A stretch of DNA of 64,000 nt from Thiohalocapsa marina (GTDB lineage Bacteria; Pseudomonadota; Gammaproteobacteria; Chromatiales; Chromatiaceae), in contig NZ_VWXX01000005.1 in the NCBI RefSeq assembly GCF_008632335.1, positions 1 through 64,000 on the forward strand. The letters are read 5' to 3'. Under the pieces are notes generated by a model that worked only from the letters and a program-made list of their open reading frames with translations, had not been told where the DNA came from and did no database searches. Shown here in pieces: positions 1-9,137 of this stretch. Both the position numbers and the translations under genes were made by a program. Positions within the stretch are counted from its first letter, which is position 1; every line of letters begins with the position of its first letter.

Positions 1-14
1 CCACAGGCCACAAC

Positions 15-39
15 GGCGGATGCGCTTCGCTTATCCGCC
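15..39. repeat. Short palindrome (REP-like hairpin)
   Basis: A 25-base inverted repeat whose arms begin GGCGGAT and end ATCCGCC, with a TTCG centre; one inner base pair is mismatched. It lies in the non-coding stretch 1-291 downstream of atpG and resembles the dispersed extragenic palindromes of proteobacteria. The rest of 1-291 shows no gene I can support. A weak CGCCG/CGGCG hairpin (275-289) follows the atpG stop directly but has no T-run. Confidence 0.5.
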
Positions 40-291
40 CTACAGTGTTCACCTTGTTTTGGGCGCGTTCCTTAAGGGGCCGAATCAACAGGTCCGCCTT
101 GGCGGCGATACCCTGGCAAAGGCTATCGATCAAGTATATTGGCGATCAATGATATTCCTTCGGAGCCTGCCATTTATTCGCCGCGGGTATCAACTGAAGA
201 CGCCGATGCCGATGCTGCGCGCGGCGGTGCAGCGAAACACTGGATGATCCGCTGTCTCCCGAGGGGGCCGGAAGCGCCGTTTTCCGGCGTC

Positions 292-1203
292 TTATCGGGG
301 GAAGGGCGGCGATGGCGGCTGCGCGGGGGCGGCGGCCTCGAAGCCGGAAACCACGTCCAGCAACTCGCTGGTGATGTGCGCCTGGCGCACGCGGCGGAAG
401 CGGGCGGTGACCTCCTGCAGGTGTTCGTCGATGTTCTTGCCGGCGGTCTGCATGGCCGCCAGCCGGCTGCCGTGTTCTGCCGCCAGGGACTCGGCGCAGG
501 CGCGGAACAGCACGACGAAATAGTGCTGGCGCAACAGGCGCCCAAGCAGGCGTTCCCAGCCCAGGCTGTACTGCGGTATGCAGCGCGAGGGCCAGGGGCG
601 GCTTGCCTGGGCCTGGAATGGTTCGGGGTCGAGAGGGTAGAGGCGCTGGTGGCAGGGTCTGTAGCCACTGCGGCTTGTGGGGCGGTTGTGCCAGAGCTCG
701 ACGCGCCCGACGCCCTGCCGTCGCCAGGCGTCCAGTTGCAGCAGGACGCGCTGCACAAGCTCGGTTATGGCGGTCGCAGAGCCGGGCAGCGCAAGGATCC
801 TGAGCTCAGACCGAGCCTGGTGCTCTCGTTGATGCTCCAGGGCCGCCGCGAGCCGCTCGCCCACGGCCAGCCAGCGCTGATGGGTCTGCTGCTGGCCGAT
901 TGAGTGCTGCGCAAGGGCCTGCTCGGTGATCACCTCGTTGAAACGCCCGCACAGGCCGTGATCGGTGCCGAAGATCACCACTGCCTCGCCCTGGCCCGGT
1001 TTCGGTGCTGGCAGGCGGTGGCCCGGATCGCGCAGCACCGCCTGCAGTCCAAGCGCCACGGTGCGCTCGTATTCCGCCAGCGACTCGGCGGCACGCTCAT
1101 ACTGGCGAATGCTGACGGCAGACAGTGCCTTCATCGTGCGCACGATTTGTTGCAGGTCCTCCAAGTTCTCGCTGCGCCGACGCAGCAGTTCTAAGGTTTC
1201 CAT
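292..1203 (-). CDS. atpG: N-type ATPase gamma subunit
   Basis: Central rotor shaft of the F1-like head of an N-type rotary ATPase, 303 residues. The N-terminus (METLELLRRRSENLEDLQQI) has the long coiled-coil character of gamma subunits, and the middle carries a conserved IFGTDHGLCGRFNE segment. The ATG at 1201-1203 is chosen because the frame upstream of it has no gamma-like sequence. It is the last gene of the operon and is separated from atpA by about 1.3 kb carrying a TacAT module. The start lies within a 9-bp repeat also found next to the atpA stop, so expression probably depends on read-through or on a promoter inside the inserted segment (inference). Confidence 0.9.
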   Translation of the reverse strand: METLELLRRRSENLEDLQQIVRTMKALSAVSIRQYERAAESLAEYERTVALGLQAVLRDPGHRLPAPKPGQGEAVVIFGTDHGLCGRFNEVITEQALAQHSIGQQQTHQRWLAVGERLAAALEHQREHQARSELRILALPGSATAITELVQRVLLQLDAWRRQGVGRVELWHNRPTSRSGYRPCHQRLYPLDPEPFQAQASRPWPSRCIPQYSLGWERLLGRLLRQHYFVVLFRACAESLAAEHGSRLAAMQTAGKNIDEHLQEVTARFRRVRQAHITSELLDVVSGFEAAAPAQPPSPPFPR

Positions 1204-1211
1204 CGGCTGAG
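1203..1211. repeat. Left copy of 9-bp direct repeat at TacAT insertion
   Basis: TCGGCTGAG here overlaps the atpG start. The identical 9-mer occurs at 2522-2530, just past the atpA stop. The pair brackets the 1.3-kb segment with the TacAT module, as a target-site duplication would. Nine bases could also match by chance. Confidence 0.5.
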
Positions 1212-1450
1212 CCCCAGGGGATCTGACCAACCGCTTGCGGCAGGCGCACACGGCATGTCTAGTTGCGTCAGCGACTGAGAATGAAGCCTGGCCTTCGTGA
1301 ACTGCATGGCGTAATGCTCTTTCGGGAGCCGACGGGCGTAGGAGGCGGCATCCATGCCCAAAGACTAGCCCGAACGGTCTGGGCCCGCCAAAGACGTTGC
1401 TCGGAGCCAGCGGCTCTAAAGCCAGACCGTAGGGCGCAGAGCACGCGAAG

Positions 1451-1526
1451 CGCACGCAGAGAAGCCGGCGAGCCCGCGATCCTTAGGCCAGCCACCCTCG
1501 TTGGCGTTCTCTGCGTCCGCGGTTAA
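1451..1526. repeat. Imperfect inverted repeat with CTCTGCG..GGTTAAT motif
   Basis: Arms at 1451-1472 and 1497-1521 are imperfect reverse complements built around CGCAGAGAA/TTCTCTGCG. The right arm runs into CCGCGGTTAAT. The same sequence family recurs at 2486-2516 and 14483-14513, so this is a copy of a dispersed, probably non-autonomous element. It lies in the 355-bp gap between atpG and the GNAT gene (1204-1558), where I see nothing else. Confidence 0.5.
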
Positions 1527-1558
1527 TTGAGCCTCAGCAATGTGGTCAGATGCGTGGA

Positions 1559-2059
1559 TCAGATTGCGGATTTCGCCGTGGTCAGCGGCAGGAAGAGGTG
1601 CAAGGGTGATCCTCCCAGTTGGATGAAATCATGATGACGATAGAATGCCGCGGCTGGATCGCCTTTCGCATCAACAATCAGGACGGCCGCCGCGATCTCC
1701 GACGCAATCGATCGATGCAACGCATCAGCCAGCAATGCCCCACCCAGGCCGTTTCCCTTGAAGGCGCAATCGACGGCGAGGCGACCCAGACGGATAGCAG
1801 CTACAGACGCGTATCGCGGCAGTTTGCGGCGCAACGAGTCCGGTAAATCGATCAAAGGCACGCTCGCCGTCGCCAGGGTGTAGTAACCGGCGATGCCCCC
1901 GTCTTCGGACAGTGCAACAAAACAGGCTGCTACGCGTCGGCGAATGTCTTGCGACACACGCTCGCGAAGGTAGGAGTCCAGGGCCACCACGCCGCAACTG
2001 AAGCAGCGACGATCATGGCCTGAAGCCAACGCCGTGATCAGGAAGGGCGCTCGGGTCAT
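1559..2059 (-). CDS. GNAT-family toxin, TacT-like
   Basis: A 166-residue GNAT acetyltransferase. The core RLGRLAVDCAFKGNGLGGAL contains the acetyl-CoA-binding pattern, and YRHHDF near the C-terminus supplies the late tyrosine typical of TacT/AtaT toxins, which acetylate aminoacyl-tRNA and block translation (family knowledge). It overlaps the upstream DUF1778 antitoxin gene by four bases (ATGA), the standard antitoxin-toxin arrangement. The pair sits between atpA and atpG of an otherwise contiguous N-ATPase operon and on the same strand, so it could be co-transcribed. The toxin role is inferred from family and pairing. Confidence 0.87.
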   Translation of the reverse strand: MTRAPFLITALASGHDRRCFSCGVVALDSYLRERVSQDIRRRVAACFVALSEDGGIAGYYTLATASVPLIDLPDSLRRKLPRYASVAAIRLGRLAVDCAFKGNGLGGALLADALHRSIASEIAAAVLIVDAKGDPAAAFYRHHDFIQLGGSPLHLFLPLTTAKSAI

Positions 2060-2358
2060 TCGCTACGCAGCAGTTGCGCGTGGCGTTTCATCGCGCGGCG
2101 TAGCGCAGGCGAGGGTTCCGGCGGTGTTAGAAGCGCCTCGGCGAAGCGTTGCTGATCCTCCAGCGACAGCCGTATGACCTCCGCTTCTTCCAAGGCATGC
2201 CGCGCCGCCTCTTGCACCGCGGCGATGACGAAGTCAGTCATGCTGCGTCCCTGGATCTCTGCCGCGCGCTTCAAGGCGGCGTGCAAGTCCTGGGTGATAC
2301 GCGCCTCCAAGCGGGCGGTGCGCGCCTTGGTGGCTATGGATTGACCGGTAGCTGTCAT
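2056..2358 (-). CDS. DUF1778 antitoxin, TacA-like
   Basis: A 100-residue protein with an N-terminal ribbon-helix-helix DNA-binding part (LEARITQDLHAALKRAAEIQ, then MTDFV) and a charged C-terminal tail (residues about 60-100) expected to wrap the GNAT toxin. The start at 2356-2358 is supported by a strong AGGAGG seven bases upstream; the longer open frame has no such site. TacA proteins neutralise the toxin and repress their own operon. A TACAAT-like -10 lies upstream (2383-2388 on the opposite strand), suggesting the module has its own promoter within the ATPase operon. Confidence 0.87.
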   Translation of the reverse strand: MTATGQSIATKARTARLEARITQDLHAALKRAAEIQGRSMTDFVIAAVQEAARHALEEAEVIRLSLEDQQRFAEALLTPPEPSPALRRAMKRHAQLLRSE

Positions 2359-2485
2359 GTCGACCTCCTGATTGACGGCTCTATTGTACGGCATAGAACC
2401 GGCTGGAATGTGCCTCAAGGGTCGCCGCGGCCATTGGACATTCAAATCGCAGAGGCACCGAGAAGCATTAGAAAACGGTGTCGTA

Positions 2486-2516
2486 TCTCTGCGTCCTCTG
2501 CGCCTTTGCGGTTAAT
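2486..2516. repeat. Dispersed CTCTGCG..GGTTAAT element
   Basis: A 31-base stretch with two CTCTGCG units followed by CGGTTAAT, close to the atpA-side end of the TacAT insertion. Related copies are at 1505-1526 and 14483-14513. Confidence 0.5.
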
Positions 2517-2521
2517 CCGAC

Positions 2522-2530
2522 TCGGCTGAG
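2522..2530. repeat. Right copy of 9-bp direct repeat at TacAT insertion
   Basis: TCGGCTGAG, identical to 1203-1211, directly follows the atpA stop codon in operon orientation. See the left copy for interpretation. Confidence 0.5.
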
Positions 2531-2531
2531 T

Positions 2532-4082
2532 TCAAGAAGGGATGGACGCGTGCTCCGCCGAGGGGGCCAGCCCGGCGACCGTACTTGCCGCGGTCTGCCG
2601 TAGCTGCTCCCAGTCCTCCTCGTCCAGGGTATGGCCGGCCTCGATGCGCTCGCAGAGCCTGGACTGCGACAGCAAGACCCGGGCGCGAATCTGCTGCTCC
2701 GCCTCGGCGATGCGCTCCAGGGGCAGCGCGTCGAGCAGCCCGGCATTGGTGGCCAGCAGCACCGCCACCTGCTCGGCGGCGCGCAGCGGGGCGCCGGCGG
2801 GCTGGCGCAGGATCTCGCGCACCCGCCGCCCGCGCTCGATGCGCCGGCGGGTGCCCTCGTCGAGTCGGGTGGCGAAGCGGGCGAAGGTCTCGAGCTCCTC
2901 GAACTGGGTATAGGCCAGGCGCAGGTCGCCGGCCACGTGCCGATAGGCCGGGAACTGGGTCTTGCCGCCCACGCGCGAGACCGATCGGCCGATGTCGATG
3001 GCCGGCAGCAGGCCCTTGCGGAACAGGACCGGCGACAGATAGATCTGGCCGTCGGTGATGGAGATGAGGTTGGTCGGGATATAGGCGCTGATGTCCTGGG
3101 CCTGGGTCTCGATGATGGGCAGGGCGGTCAGGGAGCCGCCGCCGCGCTGCCCGTTGAGATCAGGGCGCAGATGGGTGGCGCGCTCCAGTAGCCGGGCGTG
3201 CAGATAGAAGATGTCGCCCGGATAGGCCTCGCGCCCGGGTGGACGGCGCAGCAGCAGGGACAGTTCGCGGTAGGCGCGCGCATGGCGCGTGAGATCGTCG
3301 TAGACCACCAGCACGTCGCGCCCCTGCTGCATGAAGTATTCGCCGATGGTGGTGGCGGCATAGGGGGTCAGATACTGCAGGCCCGGCGGGTCCTCGCCGG
3401 AGGCGTTGACCACGATGCTGTGACGCAGGGCGCCATGGCGTCGCAGGCTCTGCACGGCTTTGGCCACGGCGCTGCCGCGCTGGCCGATGGCGCAGTAGAT
3501 GCAGAGCACCGCCTTGTCGCGCTGGTTGATGATGGTGTCGATGGCCACCGTGGTCTTGCCGGTCTGGCGGTCGCCGACGATCAGCTCGCGCTGGCCGCGG
3601 CCGATGGGGATCATGGCGTCCACGGCCTTGATGCCGGTCTCGAGCGGCACGGTGACCGGGGCACGGTCCATGATGGGCGGGGCCGGTTGCTCCACCGGAC
3701 GGCGCTGCGTGCTGCGCAGCGGTCCGAAGCCGTCCAGCGGTCGACCGGTGGCGTCGATGACGCGGCCGATGAGCGCCTCGCCCACCGGGGTATCGGCCTG
3801 CCGGCCGGTGGCCTTGACCCGGCTGCCGGGCGTCAGGCTGTCGCCGCGGCCGAGCAGGATCACGCCAAGGCTGTCCGGGTCCAGGTTCACGGCCAGACCC
3901 AGGCCGCCGTCGGCGAAGCGCACCAGCTCGTCGGCACCGACCGCGGGCAGGCCGCTGACCCGCGCGATGCCGCCGCCGACCTCCAGCAGGATGCCGACGT
4001 CGCCCATGGCCGGACCCGACGGCAGCGTCGCGGTCGCCGAGCGAATGGCGACAAAGGTCTGATCGAGAAGCTCGCTGAGCAT
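2532..4082 (-). CDS. atpA: N-type ATPase alpha subunit
   Basis: Non-catalytic nucleotide-binding subunit of the rotary ATPase head, about 516 residues. Visible marks are the Walker A loop GDRQTGKT, the segment [15 protein letters not shown] and VSRVGG, all typical of alpha subunits. The ATG at 4080-4082 starts about where N-ATPase alphas begin. A TTG at 4107-4109, overlapping the atpF stop, would add nine residues, and neither start has a good ribosome-binding site. The product assembles with AtpD. It is followed by the inserted TacAT module rather than directly by atpG. Confidence 0.92.
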   Translation of the reverse strand: MLSELLDQTFVAIRSATATLPSGPAMGDVGILLEVGGGIARVSGLPAVGADELVRFADGGLGLAVNLDPDSLGVILLGRGDSLTPGSRVKATGRQADTPVGEALIGRVIDATGRPLDGFGPLRSTQRRPVEQPAPPIMDRAPVTVPLETGIKAVDAMIPIGRGQRELIVGDRQTGKTTVAIDTIINQRDKAVLCIYCAIGQRGSAVAKAVQSLRRHGALRHSIVVNASGEDPPGLQYLTPYAATTIGEYFMQQGRDVLVVYDDLTRHARAYRELSLLLRRPPGREAYPGDIFYLHARLLERATHLRPDLNGQRGGGSLTALPIIETQAQDISAYIPTNLISITDGQIYLSPVLFRKGLLPAIDIGRSVSRVGGKTQFPAYRHVAGDLRLAYTQFEELETFARFATRLDEGTRRRIERGRRVREILRQPAGAPLRAAEQVAVLLATNAGLLDALPLERIAEAEQQIRARVLLSQSRLCERIEAGHTLDEEDWEQLRQTAASTVAGLAPSAEHASIPS

Positions 4083-4105
4083 GGCGCTGTCTGGTCGGCT
4101 TGGGC

Positions 4106-4882
4106 TCAATCCGCTGCCGCGTGCTCCGCAACGGCGTGATCTGCGTCCAGCGCCGCGCCGAGGCGATCCTCGAAGCGGTCGAGATAGTCCGCCAGCGTCC
4201 AGCCCAGCCGCCGGCTACCGCAGCCCAGCTCGATGCCGCAGAGCAGCTCCGGGGATTGGCGATACTCCAGCTCGGCCGCGCCCCCGAGATGACGCTGCAC
4301 GGCCCCCTCAATGGTCTGTCGCTGGGCGTCGGTCAGGGTGAAGCTGGTGGTGATCTCGATGGGACGATCGGTGGTCCGAAGATCTCCCAAGGTGTCCTGT
4401 TCCAGCTCGGGCAGCTGCCGGATCAGGGTCCGGATCATGCTGTCTTCCAGGGTATCGTCGGCCAGGTCGCGCAATGCCCGGCGGGTCAGCGCCTGAAAGC
4501 CCTCAGTGGTGTGGCGGCGAAGATCCTCCAGAAACTGCCGGCGCTCCTGGCGCAGCTGCTCGTGCCAGTGCTCGCGCCTCTGCTCGACCTCTTCGCGCGC
4601 CTGCTCCAGCAGCCGGCGGTGTTCGGCCTCGGCCTCCTCGCGGGCCTGATCAAGGATGGCCTCGCGCCGTGCCTCCAGCCGTTGCAGACGCTCATGCAGG
4701 TGCTCGCGTTCGTGCTCGGCCGCCTCCTCCCGCTCGCGGCTCTCGCGCAGGCGCTGGGCGATGCGCTCCTCGCGCTGGGCCATGGCGGCGGTCACCGGCT
4801 TGTAGAGAAAGCGCTTGAGCAGATAGACCAGGATCAGAAAATTCAGGATCTGCGCCGCGACCGTGAGCCAGTCGATCTGCAT
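4106..4882 (-). CDS. atpF: N-type ATPase b subunit fused to a delta-like domain
   Basis: Peripheral stalk subunit of 258 residues. One membrane helix (about residues 8-25) is followed by a very long Glu/Arg/Gln-rich coiled coil (about 30-130). The C-terminal third resembles the delta/OSCP domain ([13 protein letters not shown], then [16 protein letters not shown]). N-ATPase operons characteristically lack a separate delta gene and carry this b-delta fusion, which fits the absence of atpH here. It lies four bases downstream of atpE. Confidence 0.9.
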   Translation of the reverse strand: MQIDWLTVAAQILNFLILVYLLKRFLYKPVTAAMAQREERIAQRLRESREREEAAEHEREHLHERLQRLEARREAILDQAREEAEAEHRRLLEQAREEVEQRREHWHEQLRQERRQFLEDLRRHTTEGFQALTRRALRDLADDTLEDSMIRTLIRQLPELEQDTLGDLRTTDRPIEITTSFTLTDAQRQTIEGAVQRHLGGAAELEYRQSPELLCGIELGCGSRRLGWTLADYLDRFEDRLGAALDADHAVAEHAAAD

Positions 4883-4886
4883 GCCG

Positions 4887-5159
4887 TCAGCCTCCGGCGG
4901 CGACGTGATCCCAGAACGGATTGGCGAAGATCAGGATCATGGCGACCACGAAGCAATAGATGGCCGTGGACTCGACCATGGCCAGGCCGACGAACAGGGT
5001 GCGCGTGATGGTGCCGGCCTCGTCCGGCTGCTGGGCGATGGCGCTCAGGGCCTGGGCGACGGCCCGCCCCTCGCCCAGGGCAGGACCGATGGAGCCGATG
5101 GCGATGGTCAGACCGGCGGTGATGACCGATGCCATGGCGATAAGGGCGGTGTTGTCCAT
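4887..5159 (-). CDS. atpE: N-type ATPase c subunit (rotor ring)
   Basis: A 90-residue hairpin of two membrane helices that forms the rotor ring. Helix 1 contains GPALGEGRA with a glutamate at position 30; helix 2 contains VESTAIY with Glu63, Ser64, Thr65 and Tyr68. The EST..Y pattern matches the sodium-ligating set of Na+-type rings, while Glu30 replaces the glutamine of the Ilyobacter ring, giving the two-carboxylate site typical of N-ATPases. Ion choice cannot be decided from sequence: one N-type ring, from Burkholderia pseudomallei, was reported to be proton-specific. The ATG at 5157-5159 has a strong AAGGAGG upstream. Confidence 0.92.
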   Translation of the reverse strand: MDNTALIAMASVITAGLTIAIGSIGPALGEGRAVAQALSAIAQQPDEAGTITRTLFVGLAMVESTAIYCFVVAMILIFANPFWDHVAAGG

Positions 5160-5193
5160 GCGACCTCCTTTGGGCGGATAAGGGCAGTCTTGG

Positions 5194-5865
5194 CTAGTCA
5201 CGCCGCTCGGCGCTGGCCGAGGCGATGTAGACCATGGCCAGGACGGCGAAGATATAGGCCTGGATCATGCCGGTGAGCAGACCGAGCAGCTGCATCACGA
5301 TGGGAAACAGCAATGGGGTCAGGCTCACCAGGATGCCGACGATGACGGTGCCGCTCATGATGTTGCCGTACAGGCGCACCGCCAGCGCGACCGTGCGCGA
5401 CAGCTCGCCGATCAGGTTGAACGGTAGCATCAGCGGTGTGGGCTGCACGTAGTGACGCAGATAGCCGAGCGGCCCCTGGTGCAGGATCCCGAACAGCGGC
5501 ACGGCAATGAGGGTGCAGAGCGCCAGCGCCGTGGTGGTCGACAACGAGCCCGTGGGCGGCAGATAGAAGGGCAGCACCGAGAGCAGGTTCGACGCCGCGA
5601 TGAAGACGAACAGCGTGCCGACGAAGGGCAGGTAGGGGCCGGGCTCCTGCCGGCTGACCTCGCGGATCTGCTCCCGCAACCCGGTCACCAGCACCTCGAG
5701 CAGGTTCTGCCAGCGCGACATCTCGGGTCCGGTGGACAGCCGACGCGTCACCAGCCAGCAGCCGAGGGTCAGCAAGGCCATGATCAGCCAGGTGAAGGCC
5801 AGGGTGGCGTTGACATGCAGCGGCCCCCATTGCCAGAGCAGGATCTGGTCCGGGCTGATGGTCAT
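5194..5865 (-). CDS. atpB: N-type ATPase a subunit
   Basis: Membrane stator subunit that forms the ion half-channels against the c ring, 223 residues with about five or six membrane segments. The essential helix reads LIGELSRTVALAVRLYGNIMSG, containing the conserved channel arginine and RLYGN. The ATG at 5863-5865 overlaps the atpR stop by four bases, which also rules out the longer upstream frame. It lies between atpR and atpE, as in other N-ATPase operons. Confidence 0.91.
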   Translation of the reverse strand: MTISPDQILLWQWGPLHVNATLAFTWLIMALLTLGCWLVTRRLSTGPEMSRWQNLLEVLVTGLREQIREVSRQEPGPYLPFVGTLFVFIAASNLLSVLPFYLPPTGSLSTTTALALCTLIAVPLFGILHQGPLGYLRHYVQPTPLMLPFNLIGELSRTVALAVRLYGNIMSGTVIVGILVSLTPLLFPIVMQLLGLLTGMIQAYIFAVLAMVYIASASAERRD

Positions 5866-6209
5866 GGTGAAGGCCTGCCGGGCCCGGCCTTGGGCGCTGG
5901 TTTGGACCCTGCTGTGGGCGCCACCGTGGGAGCAGTTGCTGGGCGCTGACGGCGGACGAGCAGACTGCGCATCAGCAGCATGCCGACCATGGCCGCGAGC
6001 AGGTGCTGCCATTGGCCGCCCACACGGATCAGCAGAGACAGGCCCGCCCAGAGCAGCGCGAGGCGCAGCAGCAGGCTGAGCCCGATCAGCAGCGCCGGTC
6101 GGCGGACATGGGGCAGCGCCTGCACCGTGCGCTGCAGGCCGTAGAAGAAGACCCAGCCCACGGCAAGCCCGCAGAGCAGGGCGAAGGCGATAAACAACGT
6201 ATCAATCAC
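5862..6209 (-). CDS. atpR: N-ATPase assembly subunit AtpR
   Basis: A 115-residue membrane protein with about three hydrophobic helices and a Pro/Ala-rich tail, in the position and size of AtpR, a protein restricted to N-ATPase operons and proposed to aid c-ring assembly. It begins with GTG (GTG ATT GAT ACG). The end of atpQ contains ATG ATT GA, so the ancestral atpR probably began with ATG overlapping the atpQ stop. The current start belongs to a second, slightly diverged copy of that junction made when the RelE/HTH module was inserted (inference from the 18-base repeat at 6202-6219 and 6933-6950). Confidence 0.85.
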   Translation of the reverse strand: MIDTLFIAFALLCGLAVGWVFFYGLQRTVQALPHVRRPALLIGLSLLLRLALLWAGLSLLIRVGGQWQHLLAAMVGMLLMRSLLVRRQRPATAPTVAPTAGSKPAPKAGPGRPSP

Positions 6210-6219
6210 GGCGGCTCTC
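6202..6219. repeat. Direct repeat, left boundary of RelE/HTH insertion
   Basis: These 18 bases match 6933-6950 at 15 positions. In operon orientation both read GAGAGC-GC--TGATTGA and cover the atpQ/atpR junction. The pair flanks the toxin-antitoxin module as an insertion-associated duplication would. Confidence 0.65.
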
Positions 6220-6238
6220 GCGCGACCGGATGATCGGC

Positions 6239-6604
6239 CTATGTCCGTGTGTCATGTAGATCGTTCGTAGCGCAATTGAGGGCGCGCGCCAATCGAGCCA
6301 ATAGATCCGCGGATGGCCTGGCACGCTGGTTTTCGACCATCGACAGCATCTGGCGGGAGGTTTCGCAGCGCTCGGCCAGGACTTGCAGGGTCATTCCTCG
6401 ATGCTCACGCCAGACGCGCAAGGGCGATTCGCCAGCAAGCAAGCGATCGACGAATCCGGCAGGGAAGGTTTCCTCCTCTTGTGCCGATCGCCCATCGATG
6501 ATGTCTTCAAGCTCCTCGAGGCGGGCTTGCATGGCCTGCCATTCATCGATTGGCAACACGACAAGCGCCGGAGCACCATCAACGTCAATGGTCTGCACCT
6601 TCAT
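6239..6604 (-). CDS. XRE-family HTH antitoxin
   Basis: A 121-residue protein with two parts. Residues 1-45 resemble a Phd/YefM-type antitoxin start (PALVVLPIDEWQAMQARLEE); residues about 60-115 form a lambda-repressor-like helix-turn-helix (MTLQVLAERCETSRQMLSMV). It overlaps the upstream RelE-type toxin gene by four bases (ATGA), so the order is toxin first, as in HigBA systems. It should neutralise the toxin and repress the shared promoter, whose palindromic half-sites are visible at 6873-6905. It lies inside the N-ATPase operon, 29 bases before the atpR start. Confidence 0.87.
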   Translation of the reverse strand: MKVQTIDVDGAPALVVLPIDEWQAMQARLEELEDIIDGRSAQEEETFPAGFVDRLLAGESPLRVWREHRGMTLQVLAERCETSRQMLSMVENQRARPSADLLARLARALNCATNDLHDTRT

Positions 6605-6858
6605 TTATACACATCTACTCGCGGTCCGATTTTTAAGACAAGCAATGCAAGCTCGTTTTCGCGAATCTCGCAAATGGCCCGCCATCCACCTACCCTTAAA
6701 CGCCAGAAGGGTGAGCCTTGCAATGGTTTCCAGTCGCCACGGTAGGTTGCAGGATTACCGGCGATTGCATCCAATTCGGCGCGAATTCGCGCAGCGGCAC
6801 TCGGCGGCAGCTGACGGATGCCTTTCACCGCCTGTTTGGAAAAGGCGAGCCTCAGCAT
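6601..6858 (-). CDS. RelE/ParE-family toxin
   Basis: An 85-residue toxin of the RelE/ParE superfamily, which includes ribosome-dependent mRNA interferases and gyrase poisons. Typical features are the opening LAFSKQAVKGIRQLPPSAAA, the central LQGSPFWRLRVGGWRAICEI and the C-terminal strand LLVLKIGPRVDVY. The basic and aromatic residues of the RVGGWRAI segment are those expected of an mRNA-cleaving member, but specificity cannot be assigned. The ATG at 6856-6858 lies about seven bases past a possible -10, so the message might be nearly leaderless. It is the first gene of the module between atpQ and atpR. Confidence 0.87.
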   Translation of the reverse strand: MLRLAFSKQAVKGIRQLPPSAAARIRAELDAIAGNPATYRGDWKPLQGSPFWRLRVGGWRAICEIRENELALLVLKIGPRVDVYK

Positions 6859-6864
6859 GAGGTG

Positions 6865-6905
6865 GTGTTAAGTGACATGAAACCGTTTGTCAACAATATT
6901 TGACA
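6865..6905 (-). promoter_or_regulatory. Putative promoter and operator of the RelE/HTH module
   Basis: Read on the minus strand there is a perfect TTGACA (opposite 6888-6893), a 17-base spacer and TAACAC as a weak -10. The -35 is half of a palindrome, TGTCAACAATATTTGACA (6888-6905). A further TGACA half-site at 6873-6877 also pairs with the central TGTCA. Such half-sites over the -35 suit autorepression by the HTH antitoxin. The site implies that expression of the module, and perhaps of atpR onward, can be independent of the upstream atp promoter. Confidence 0.6.
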
Positions 6906-6932
6906 TGGTCTATCGCGCTTGGGTGCCGCAGC

Positions 6933-6950
6933 TCAATCATCGCCGCTCTC
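6933..6950. repeat. Direct repeat, right boundary of RelE/HTH insertion
   Basis: Partner of 6202-6219 (15 of 18 bases identical). This copy encodes the atpQ C-terminus and stop and contains an in-phase ATG ATT GA that matches the start of an ancestral atpR. Confidence 0.65.
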
Positions 6951-7231
6951 CCGCCTGATCCAGTACCAGGCATTCAGGCAGCCCAGGGCGACGCCGAGGA
7001 TCAGGAAGGTCAGGGTCCAGGAGGCCTGTGCCGCAGGCCAGTGACGGTCCAGCCAGAGCCCCAGCATGATGCCGAGCAGACTGGGCACGGCGATGGCCCA
7101 GCCCACCATGCCGAACATGCCGAGCCAGAAAAACACCGTGCGCCCTTCGGCCTCGCGAGCCCGCCGCTTGCGCTCGGCCTTGCGTCCGATCTGCTCGCTG
7201 AAGCCCTGGCCACGCTGATCCCGCAATCTGC

Positions 7232-7235
<4 letters not shown>
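6933..7235 (-). CDS. atpQ: N-ATPase subunit AtpQ (AtpI-like)
   Basis: A 100-residue membrane protein with a basic N-terminal tail (residues 1-30, rich in Arg and Lys) and two membrane helices (about 33-57 and 68-92). Size, topology and position between atpC and atpR match AtpQ, an AtpI-like protein proposed to help build the c ring or handle Mg2+. It overlaps atpC by four bases. Its last codons coincide with the duplicated junction that borders the inserted RelE/HTH module. Confidence 0.85.

Positions 7236-9137
<1,902 letters not shown>

Noticed and set aside
1-291. Short open frames at the left edge
   Set aside because: They overlap a palindromic repeat and show no protein-like features.
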